This document shows, piece after piece, positions 1-6,183 of a DNA stretch of 23,274 nucleotides. Numbering within the stretch: position 1 is the first letter of the stretch; each line of letters opens with the position of its first letter. Source of the DNA: JAAYLN01 sp964592855 (lineage in GTDB: Bacteria; Verrucomicrobiota; Kiritimatiellia; RFP12; JAAYLN01); NCBI GenBank assembly GCA_964592855.1, contig CAZQKI010000058.1, forward strand, positions 1 through 23,274, written 5' to 3'. The notes beneath the pieces are model-generated. The model searched no databases. It was not told where the DNA came from and saw nothing but the letters and a program-made list of their open reading frames with translations. The position numbers and the translations under genes were made by a program.

Positions 1-25
1 AAGTGTTCGGTTAAGACTTGCCGCA

Positions 26-78
26 TCGTCCTCGTCCTCGTCCTCGAAATTTTGCATCGAGGACGAGGACGTGGACGA
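26..78. repeat. Hexanucleotide GA/CT-rich inverted repeat (long hairpin)
   Basis: The left arm (26-47) is built of TCGTCC/CTCGTC units. The right arm (57-78) is its reverse complement with one mismatch (T at 72). A 9-base AT-rich loop (48-56) separates them. The GAGGAC units continue to about 87. On RNA or single-stranded DNA this would fold into a stem of about 22 bp. There is no T-run after it, so it is not a classical terminator. It may be a dispersed intergenic repeat family; that part is inference. Confidence 0.7.
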
Positions 79-431
79 GGACGAGGAAGAACCGTCTTGT
101 CTTCGACCGTAAGCGTCGCCGTAAGCGTTCACCGAAAAGTGACGATTAATAGCGCCCTTCAGGCATCCAAACGGCGCGGTCCGGTACGTCCCGCGCTACT
201 TTTGCGAACGCATTGATGCGGGCGCAAGCAGAGGAGCGTGACGTATCGGACCGCTCAAAGTGGATCGCGTGCAAAATCAACATAAATGACGGGAATTTAG
301 CGAAATGCGCAACACCACCACGTGAGGTGTCTCAGACCAGTGGCGCCGCTGGCCCGGCTGCGTTGGTCCAGTTGGTTGGAGGATGAGACCTGCGACGCAG
401 CCTAGTCGCTGCCGCGTGGTTTTTCCCAACA

Positions 432-471
432 AACTTTGTCGCGAGCTTTGTCTTGAGCTTTGTCGACAAAG
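432..471. repeat. 12-bp tandem repeat with CTTTGTC core, ending in a perfect palindrome
   Basis: Three degenerate 12-bp units (432-443, 444-455, 456-467) share the core CTTTGTC. The last unit runs into its own complement, so that 458-471 (CTTTGTCGACAAAG) is a perfect 14-bp palindrome. A further inverted core lies at 477-483. Function unknown; the arrangement looks like an intergenic repeat element rather than coding sequence. Confidence 0.6.
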
Positions 472-571
472 TGTAGGACAAAGGTTCTCACACCAGGCTT
501 GATTCCCAACGAGACTAACCCCGGCGCACCCGCCACCTCTTGCCGGAGTCCCGCCTTCAGAGCGTGTTGAT

Positions 572-908
572 TTATCCGAACTGAATATCAATCTGGAACT
601 CAGCCTGCGCAGATGTCGCAGCATGGAACCGTCCGCAGGCGTCGTAGCCGCAGGTGACGGCATAAGGGTAGTCCGAAAGGGCGGCAAGGGTGACGAGGTC
701 GTCGTAGGGCGGTGCTCCTGCGCCGCCTCTCCCGGACGGCCCGGAGGACCGTCCTACAGGCAGCGACTGGTCGAACGTGTTTGTCGGAATCTGGGAAAGG
801 TTCTCGCGCTGAGGCGCTGAGGGTGATGGTTTCTTTGGTGAGTTGCCCGTCTAACGAATTGCCGTAGAGGTCATCTGAGATGGACCGGTGATCGTTGCCA
901 GTATGCAT
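572..908 (-). pseudogene. Probable RHS/YD-repeat protein remnant, frameshifted
   Basis: On the minus strand an open frame from about 908 reads sensibly to about 820, containing YGNSLDGQLTKETITL. A second frame then continues to a stop at 572-574 and contains APPYDDLVTLAALSDYPYAV followed by TCGYDACGRF. The phrase AVTxGYDAxGRF is typical of RHS/YD-repeat proteins, where GYDALGRF-like turns recur. No single frame spans the region and there is no plausible start with a ribosome binding site, so I call it a decayed 3' fragment. The change of frame lies near 800-825, where an 8-bp tandem duplication (806-821) is present but does not by itself restore the frame. The family call rests on a short stretch and could be wrong. 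Confidence 0.4.
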
Positions 909-929
909 GCAAAAGCGGAGATGCTGCCC

Positions 930-958
930 TTGACAGACCGTAGCCTGTAGGCTACACT
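930..958 (+). promoter_or_regulatory. Sigma-70-type promoter of the toxin-antitoxin locus
   Basis: A perfect -35 box TTGACA (930-935) is separated by exactly 17 bases from the -10 box TACACT (953-958). The expected transcription start is near 965, at or beside the ATG ATG pair at 963-968, so the first frame would be translated from a leaderless or nearly leaderless mRNA. Confidence 0.75.
940..955. promoter_or_regulatory. Palindromic operator overlapping the -10 box
   Basis: GTAGCC (940-945) and GGCTAC (950-955) are perfect inverted arms around TGTA. The site lies in the spacer and covers the first bases of the -10 box. That position suits autorepression by the HTH antitoxin encoded just downstream, which is the usual regulation of such modules. 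Binding is inferred. Confidence 0.65.
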
Positions 959-962
959 GTCG

Positions 963-1079
963 ATGATGGTTGAAATACGCAAAACCGAGGGGTTTGCGCG
1001 TTGGATGGACGGCTTGCGCGACAAGCGTACACAGGCAGCCGACATCAGAATGGCCATCCGCCTCGCGCGGAATCTTTAG
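963..1079 (+). pseudogene. Toxin remnant of the RelE/HigB-like 'addiction module killer' family, internally deleted
   Basis: The frame encodes 38 residues. Its first part (MVEIRKTEGFARWMDGLRDK) matches the start of the roughly 95-100 residue Gp49-like killer proteins. Its last part (TQAADIRMAIRLARNL) matches their extreme C-terminus, which normally follows a GGDK motif. The middle of the toxin, about 55-60 codons with most of the beta-sheet core, is missing, yet the frame is kept open. The junction falls at Asp-Lys, residues expected at both ends of the lost segment, which suggests deletion between short direct repeats. The stop codon overlaps the ribosome binding site of the antitoxin, so translation of the remnant may still be coupled to it. 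Toxic activity is unlikely. Confidence 0.75.
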
Positions 1080-1090
1080 GAGTTGGAATT

Positions 1091-1393
1091 ATGATCAAGA
1101 AGACACAGACAACACGTTACGACGTGGCAGAACATCTCCGCACGCCCGAGGAGATGGCGGCCTACTTTGAAGCGGCAATGGAAGAAGCCTGTGGAGATGC
1201 CGCCTTCGTTGCGAAAGCGCTTGGCGACATTGCCCGAGCCAAAGGCATGGCACAGGTTGCCCGAGATGCCGGACTTTCCCGCGAGAGTTTGTACAAGGCC
1301 CTATCGGGCGACCGAAGCCCCACTTTTGACACCATCCTTAAAGTCGTGGACGCTCTGGGGTTGAGACTCCACGCCGCAACGGCTAAACCATGA
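1091..1393 (+). CDS. Antitoxin, HTH 'addiction module antidote' family (HigA-like)
   Basis: A 100-residue protein. The N-terminal half (about 1-50) carries the family hallmark YDVAEHLRTPEEMAAYFEAA followed by an acidic helix. The C-terminal half (about 52-95) is a lambda-repressor-like helix-turn-helix with MAQVARDAGLSRESLYKAL as its core. It should neutralise the cognate toxin and repress the operon through the palindrome at 940-955. The start at 1091 is preceded by AGGAG at 1078-1082, which overlaps the stop codon of the toxin remnant. A longer frame open from 1001 lacks such a site. Because the toxin gene is deleted, this is now an orphan antitoxin that may act only as a regulator or protect against related toxins. 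Confidence 0.85.
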   Translation: MIKKTQTTRYDVAEHLRTPEEMAAYFEAAMEEACGDAAFVAKALGDIARAKGMAQVARDAGLSRESLYKALSGDRSPTFDTILKVVDALGLRLHAATAKP

Positions 1394-1460
1394 TCACAGC
1401 AGGGATGTGCGTGTTCGTGCCCATGCGCGCTCTGAATCTGGAACCCAAGCCGACAGGCTG

Positions 1461-2015
1461 CTAGACCGCGTAAAGCCAGGCGCCGATGATCGCGCCGGCC
1501 AGCAGGATCACCACCGGCGACAGCCGGCCATGCACGACGGCGGCGCCGACGGCTCCCGCCACGACGAGGGGACGCCAGGCCTGGCCCCAGCCCCCCGCCT
1601 CGATGTCTGCCCCCAGCACGACCTGGCACAGCCGCAGCGCCATGGCCAGGATCAGACCCGCGATGATCGTCCGCAGCAGGACCAGCACCCGCGCCATTCC
1701 CGGATGGTTCCGGTATTTCCGCCACACCAGGCCGAAGAGCATCACGCAGATCAACGACGGCGCCACCAGCGACAGCGTCGCCACGAGCGCCCCGGGCAGT
1801 CCCGCGATCCGCCACCCCACAAAGGTCGCGCAGTTCACCGCCAGGGGCCCAGGGGTGGTCTCCGAAAGGCCCAGGATCTCGACAAACTGCAGCTCCGTGA
1901 GCCACTGGTGGCTCAGCATCTCGCTCCGGATGAGCGGCAGCATCGCCATGCCGCCGCCCAGCGTGAGCAGCCCGATTTTCGCGAAGGCCAGGGACAACTC
2001 CAGCAGTGCCTGCAT
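1461..2015 (-). CDS. chrA: Chromate transporter, short ChrA subunit (second of pair)
   Basis: A 184-residue membrane protein of the ChrA (CHR) family, in which the full transporter is formed by two homologous half-size proteins. It shows the family motifs GGGMAMLPLI (about residues 19-28) and PGPLAVNCATFVG (about 54-66), then several hydrophobic helices to the C-terminus. The ATG at 2015 overlaps by one base the TGA of the preceding ChrA gene, showing translational coupling. A frame open further upstream, to 2096, only runs back into that gene. Known members export chromate with proton exchange; other ChrA proteins may carry other oxyanions, so substrate is uncertain. Confidence 0.88.
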   Translation of the reverse strand: MQALLELSLAFAKIGLLTLGGGMAMLPLIRSEMLSHQWLTELQFVEILGLSETTPGPLAVNCATFVGWRIAGLPGALVATLSLVAPSLICVMLFGLVWRKYRNHPGMARVLVLLRTIIAGLILAMALRLCQVVLGADIEAGGWGQAWRPLVVAGAVGAAVVHGRLSPVVILLAGAIIGAWLYAV

Positions 2016-2617
2016 CACCCGGCCCCCCGTCCGCAGCGCCGGGTCGCAACAGCCTGCCCGGCCACGCCCGCCGCAATGCCGGCCAGGATCAGCCAAACGG
2101 GATTGAGTTCAAACACCAGCGTCAGCGCCGTCGCCGCCAGGCCGACCGCCCACGTCCATCGCTTCCGCCACCCGCGCCAGACCAGCCGGATCGCCGTCCC
2201 CATCAGCAGTCCCGCGACGGCCGGGCGCAGCCCCTGCACGAAGCGGACGACCCAGATCTGGTCGATCAGCACATCGTAGACGCCCGCCAGGAGCAGGATC
2301 ACGATAAAGGGGGCGGTGATCGTTCCGAGGGCCGCCGCCACCGCCCCCCGCCAGCCGCGCAGGCGCTGGCCGATCAGCATGGCGGTGTTGACGGCGATCA
2401 CGCCGGGAATCACCTGCGCCAGCGCAAAGAAATCGGTCATGGCCGCGTGCGTGCACCACCGGCGGCGATCAACCACTTCGCGCTCCAGCAGCGGCAGCAT
2501 CGCGTAACCGCCGCCGAACAGGCAGGCGCCGATCCGGACGAAGCTCGTGAAGAGGGACGCCAGGCGCACGGTGGCCACGGGCGCCCCGTCGACGGGCTCC
2601 ACGCCGACTTCAGCCAT
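2015..2617 (-). CDS. chrA: Chromate transporter, short ChrA subunit (first of pair)
   Basis: A 200-residue half-size ChrA protein. It has an N-terminal cytoplasmic extension of about 20 residues, then FGGGYAMLPLLEREVV (about 34-49), PGVIAVNTAMLIG (about 70-82) and further hydrophobic helices. It is homologous to the downstream protein; such pairs are thought to insert in opposite orientation and work as a heterodimer. The start at 2617 lies inside the end of the ABC-F gene (8-base overlap), so all three genes are one transcript and probably translationally coupled. Physiological link between ABC-F and ChrA is not evident. Confidence 0.88.
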   Translation of the reverse strand: MAEVGVEPVDGAPVATVRLASLFTSFVRIGACLFGGGYAMLPLLEREVVDRRRWCTHAAMTDFFALAQVIPGVIAVNTAMLIGQRLRGWRGAVAAALGTITAPFIVILLLAGVYDVLIDQIWVVRFVQGLRPAVAGLLMGTAIRLVWRGWRKRWTWAVGLAATALTLVFELNPVWLILAGIAAGVAGQAVATRRCGRGAG

Positions 2618-4421
2618 TGCTCAGCGCCTCCAGTTCCGCCCATCGCTCAATCGACCGGTCGATCTCGACGTGCAGCACCTGCAACCGCTTCTGCCAGGAC
2701 GCCAACTGGTCGGCCGGCTGCTTGTACGAACTGGGGTCCTGCAACCGCTCCTGCAGCAGAAGCTGCTCGGCTTCCAGGCGGGCGATGTGCTCGCCGATGC
2801 CGGCCAACTCGCGCTTTTCGTTGAAGCCCATGCGGCGCTTCGGGAGGCTGGCGTCGGCGCCCGCCGCCGCCGCTGCCAGCCGGATTTCGCGCTGCTTCTC
2901 GTTCGCCTCGACAAGCGCGCTCATCTTGCGCTGGGCCAGCCAGTCATCGTACCCGCCGGCGTACTGGGCCACGCGTCCATCGCCCTCCAGCACCAGCGTG
3001 CTGGTCACCACGTTGTTCAGGAAGGCGCGGTCATGGCTGACCAGCAGCAGCGTTCCCGTGTACCGGGCCAGCTGCTCTTCGAGGAGTTCCAGGGTCTCCA
3101 TGTCCAGATCGTTGGTGGGCTCGTCCATCGCCAGCAGGTTGCTGGGCTCCAGAAAATGGCGGGCCAGGAGGAGGCGGTTGCGCTCGCCTCCCGAGAGGAC
3201 CTTCACCGGCGTGCGGGCGCGTTCGGGCTCGAAGAGAAAATCCTGGAGGTACGCGTAGATATGCCGGGGCTGGCCATTCACGATCACGGTGTCGCGCTCG
3301 CCGGCGATGTTTTCCGCCACGCTCTTCTCCGGATCGAGTGTCGCGCGCAACTGGTCGAAGTAGGCGATCTGCAGCTTGGTGCCGAAGGCCACGGTACCGG
3401 AATCGGGGGTGAGGCTCCGCGTCAGCAGCCGCAGCAGCGTCGTCTTGCCCGAGCCGTTGGGGCCGACGATGCCGATCCGCTCGCCCCGCAGGATGCGCAG
3501 GTCGAGGGACTTCACGATCGGCGCCCCCTGCGGGTAGGCGAAGGTGAGTTTGTCCGTCTTGAGCACCAGGGCTCCCGAGCGTTCTGCGGACTGCAGGGCG
3601 ATGCGGCTCGTCCCCTGCTCCATCCGGCGCTGGCTGAACGAGTCGCGCAAGTCGAGCAGCGCGCGGACGCGCCCCTCGTTGCGCGTCCGCCGCGCCCGAA
3701 CGCCTTTGCGGAGCCAGACCTCCTCCTTCTCCAGGAGTTTGCCCATGCGTTCCCACGCAACCGCCTCGTCATCCAGGATCTGCTGCTTGCGGCGGAGGAA
3801 GGTGTCGTAGTCGCAATCCCAGCCGGCGATGCGGCCGCGGTCCAGGTCGACGATCCGCCGCGCGAGATGGCGCAGGAAGGTGCGGTCATGGGTGACGAAG
3901 AGGACCGTCTCGACGCGGCTCTGCAGATACTCCTCCATCCATTCGATCGCGGCGATGTCGAGATGGTTGGTCGGCTCGTCCAGCAGCAGAACATCGGGAT
4001 CGCAGACCAAGGCGCGGGCCAGCAGCACGCGGCGCTTCAGCCCCCCCGAAAGGGCCTCGAAGCGGGCGTCGGCATCCAGGTTCAGGCGCGAAATCGCCGT
4101 CTCGACCGCCGTGGCATGCTCCCACGACTCCGCGGCGGGATGGGCGCGCATCCCCGCTTCCACCAGCTCGTGGACGCGGCCCTTCAGATTCTCGGGAACC
4201 TCCTGCGGAAGATAGGCCACCCGCAACCCCGGCTGCCGGACGATGGCGCCGGCGTCCGGCTCGATTTCACCCGACAGGATCCGCAGCAGCGTCGATTTGC
4301 CCGAACCGTTGCGACCCACCAGACAGGCGCGTTCACCCCGTTCGATGTTGAGCGTCACATGATCCAGAAGCGGTTCGCCACCGTAACAAATCGAGACATC
4401 CTGCAGACTAAGAAGTGCCAT
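2610..4421 (-). CDS. uup: ABC-F family ATPase, Uup type
   Basis: A 603-residue soluble protein with two ATP-binding cassettes and no membrane segments. Cassette 1 has Walker A GRNGSGKST (36-44), signature LSGGL (124-128) and Walker B LLLDEP (145-150). Cassette 2 has GPNGSGKTT (320-328), LSGGE (409-413) and MDEP (432-435). A charged linker (about 215-285) joins them. The C-terminus (about 525-600) is a coiled coil, as in Uup. The stretch LSGGERNRLLLAR in cassette 2 is also characteristic of Uup. Uup proteins act on ribosomes or branched DNA and affect transposon excision. The start is supported by AGGGA a few bases upstream of ATG 4421. It heads the operon with the two ChrA genes and is divergent from rpoN. 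Confidence 0.92.
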   Translation of the reverse strand: MALLSLQDVSICYGGEPLLDHVTLNIERGERACLVGRNGSGKSTLLRILSGEIEPDAGAIVRQPGLRVAYLPQEVPENLKGRVHELVEAGMRAHPAAESWEHATAVETAISRLNLDADARFEALSGGLKRRVLLARALVCDPDVLLLDEPTNHLDIAAIEWMEEYLQSRVETVLFVTHDRTFLRHLARRIVDLDRGRIAGWDCDYDTFLRRKQQILDDEAVAWERMGKLLEKEEVWLRKGVRARRTRNEGRVRALLDLRDSFSQRRMEQGTSRIALQSAERSGALVLKTDKLTFAYPQGAPIVKSLDLRILRGERIGIVGPNGSGKTTLLRLLTRSLTPDSGTVAFGTKLQIAYFDQLRATLDPEKSVAENIAGERDTVIVNGQPRHIYAYLQDFLFEPERARTPVKVLSGGERNRLLLARHFLEPSNLLAMDEPTNDLDMETLELLEEQLARYTGTLLLVSHDRAFLNNVVTSTLVLEGDGRVAQYAGGYDDWLAQRKMSALVEANEKQREIRLAAAAAGADASLPKRRMGFNEKRELAGIGEHIARLEAEQLLLQERLQDPSSYKQPADQLASWQKRLQVLHVEIDRSIERWAELEALSNG

Positions 4422-4576
4422 AAATCCCTAAAAAAACACCAAAAGTGCCCCTGAAAAAACCCGCGTGGCACCACCCCGGCGATTCGTGAATAGCATGCCG
4501 TAAAGCACGCCAAACAGCAAGCCCGGCGGAAATCGATGGAAAATCCAGCGATAAGCACTTTTCATACCATCGCGGC

Positions 4577-4605
4577 TTGCGCGGCGGGAGGGTTTCCAGT
4601 AAACT
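4577..4605 (+). promoter_or_regulatory. Candidate sigma-70-type promoter for rpoN
   Basis: TTGCGC (4577-4582), a 17-base spacer, and TAAACT (4600-4605). The predicted start near 4612 gives a leader of about 65 bases to the rpoN ATG at 4678. The same -10 sequence appears in the proposed promoter of the polysaccharide operon. No strong Shine-Dalgarno sequence precedes the rpoN start. Confidence 0.45.
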
Positions 4606-4677
4606 GACCTCATCGCCGAGAACGGATGCTGGAGAACGAGTCCCCGGCCTTCCGCCCGGCGGTTGTAGTCGAACCTC

Positions 4678-6180
4678 ATGGCCTTTCAATCGCTCAGTCT
4701 ATCCCAGCAGCAGCGCCAGATGATGATTCTGGCGCCGCAACTGCGTCAGTCGCTGGAGATGCTCCAGCTGCCGCTTTTGGAACTGCGCGCGATGATTCAG
4801 CATGAGATGGAGCAGAATCCCACCATCGAGGACGTGGTCTCCCCACAGGAAGTCTCCTTCGAAGCGCTCGCCACGCAAACCGTCGGGGGCGATGTCCCGG
4901 AGACATTCGCCGCCCCCGAAAAGGCGGCTGAAAAGCCGGCCGAACCCGCACCCGAGGCGCCGCTGGAATTCGGCAACGACAACATCGACGCGCTCACGGC
5001 CATGGACAGCGAATGGCGCGACTACTACTTCGACGATCAGCAGACCAACCCCTACACCGTCCAGGATGAAGAGCGTCGGCGCTACATGTTCGATTCGCTC
5101 AAGCAGCCCGTTTCGCTGCAGAACCACCTGCTCGCCCAGCTGGGCCTGGCGCCGCTTTCGGCCGGGGACAAGCAGCTCGGCGAGTTGATCATCGGCAGTC
5201 TCGACGACCAGGGCTACCTCAAGACCGATCTCGACGAAGTTGCCGCGCAAACCACGGCGACGCTGCCCCAGCTCGAGGCGGTGCTCCGGGTGGTTCAGGA
5301 CTTTGATCCGCCCGGCATTGCGGCCCGCAACCTGCGCGAATGCCTCCTGATCCAGATTACGCACTGCGAAGCCCCGTACGCCGATCTTGCCGAAGCCATC
5401 ATTGCGAACCACCTGCAGGAACTGGGCGCACAGAAGTTCGCCCACCTGGCCAGCGCCCTCAAAGTCTCCGTCCCGGAAGTCCAGAAGGCGGCGGAGCTGA
5501 TCCGCACGCTCAACCCCCAGCCGGGAAGGCTTTTCGAGAACGACGAATCGACCTACATCACCCCCGAGATTTTCGTCAAGCGGCTCAAGAGCGGGCGCTG
5601 GGTCGTCGTTCTGGACGACGACCAGCTCCCCCACATCCGCATCAGCAGCCACTATCGCAAACTGCTCGAGCATGACGAGACGACGGCCGAGGTGAAGTCC
5701 TACATCCGCGAGCGGATCCGTTCGGGCGCCTTTCTCGTCAAGAGCATCCACCAGCGCCAGAAGACGATTCACCTGATCGCGAGCGAGATTGTCGCGGCGC
5801 AGCAGGAGTTCCTGGAGAAGGGCATCTCCGCGCTGCGCCCCATGACGATGGCCGAGGTCGCGGAGCGCGTCGGCGTCCACGAAACAACCGTCAGCCGCAC
5901 GGTTGCCAACAAGTACATGCGGACGCCGGTGGGCGTGTTCGAACTCAAGTACTTCTTCACCCCGGGACTGAAGACGGCCCAGGGGCCGACCGTGTCGAAC
6001 AAGACCGTCCAGGACAAGATCGGTGCGATGATCAAACAGGAGTCGCCGACGAGCCCCCTTTCCGACCAGGTGCTGCAGGAGAAGCTGAGCGCGGAGGGGA
6101 TTGAGATTGCGCGCCGCACGGTCGCCAAGTACCGCCTCATTCTCCGCATCCCCCCCTCCCATCTCAGAAAGCGCGGCTAG
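4678..6180 (+). CDS. rpoN: RNA polymerase sigma-54 factor
   Basis: A 500-residue protein with the full sigma-54 architecture. Region I (1-50) is glutamine- and leucine-rich, with QQRQMMILAPQLRQSLEMLQ, and contacts activators. Region II (about 55-120) is acidic. The core-binding domain spans about 125-320. The helix-turn-helix (about 390-412, MAEVAERVGVHETTVSRTV) follows. The RpoN box ARRTVAKYR (478-486) recognises the -24 promoter element. Length is normal. The start fits the conserved N-terminus; the ribosome binding site is poor. It directs transcription of genes with -24/-12 promoters under enhancer-binding proteins, none of which is encoded here. An ABC exporter gene follows after three bases. 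Confidence 0.97.
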   Translation: MAFQSLSLSQQQRQMMILAPQLRQSLEMLQLPLLELRAMIQHEMEQNPTIEDVVSPQEVSFEALATQTVGGDVPETFAAPEKAAEKPAEPAPEAPLEFGNDNIDALTAMDSEWRDYYFDDQQTNPYTVQDEERRRYMFDSLKQPVSLQNHLLAQLGLAPLSAGDKQLGELIIGSLDDQGYLKTDLDEVAAQTTATLPQLEAVLRVVQDFDPPGIAARNLRECLLIQITHCEAPYADLAEAIIANHLQELGAQKFAHLASALKVSVPEVQKAAELIRTLNPQPGRLFENDESTYITPEIFVKRLKSGRWVVVLDDDQLPHIRISSHYRKLLEHDETTAEVKSYIRERIRSGAFLVKSIHQRQKTIHLIASEIVAAQQEFLEKGISALRPMTMAEVAERVGVHETTVSRTVANKYMRTPVGVFELKYFFTPGLKTAQGPTVSNKTVQDKIGAMIKQESPTSPLSDQVLQEKLSAEGIEIARRTVAKYRLILRIPPSHLRKRG

Positions 6181-6183
6181 CCG

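Larger units (their letters stand above)
1..571. other. Gene-free accessory/decayed region
   Basis: I find no convincing intact gene here. The longest open frame, on the minus strand across 277-687, reads as low-complexity Arg/Ser/Gly-rich protein with no recognisable domain and runs antiparallel through repeats, so I treat it as chance. The stretch holds a GA-rich hairpin (26-78), two copies of a 10-mer CCGTAAGCGT at 107-116 and 119-128, and a cluster of CTTTGTC/GACAAAG words (432-483). It probably represents intergenic, repeat-bearing DNA next to a decayed gene. Confidence 0.6.

Noticed and set aside
806..821. 8-bp tandem duplication (GCGCTGAG twice) as the cause of the RHS frameshift
   Set aside because: Removing one copy does not join the two frames I read; a change of one base (mod 3) is needed, and eight bases give two.
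2547..4454. Long plus-strand open frame of 635 codons opposite the ABC-F gene
   Set aside because: It is the antisense shadow of uup; the minus strand has both complete ATP-binding cassettes, and the plus frame shows no domain and runs through both strands of a GC-rich gene.
4465..4480. Possible sigma-54 promoter (TGGCAC with GC at the right spacing) upstream of rpoN
   Set aside because: The GG-N10-GC spacing fits, but the -12 element reads CGGC instead of TTGC, and a sigma-70-type promoter lies closer to the gene. One partial match is expected by chance.
4699..6162. Long minus-strand open frame of 487 codons opposite rpoN
   Set aside because: rpoN on the plus strand has all its motifs, including the RpoN box. 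The antisense frame is a by-product of high GC at third positions.
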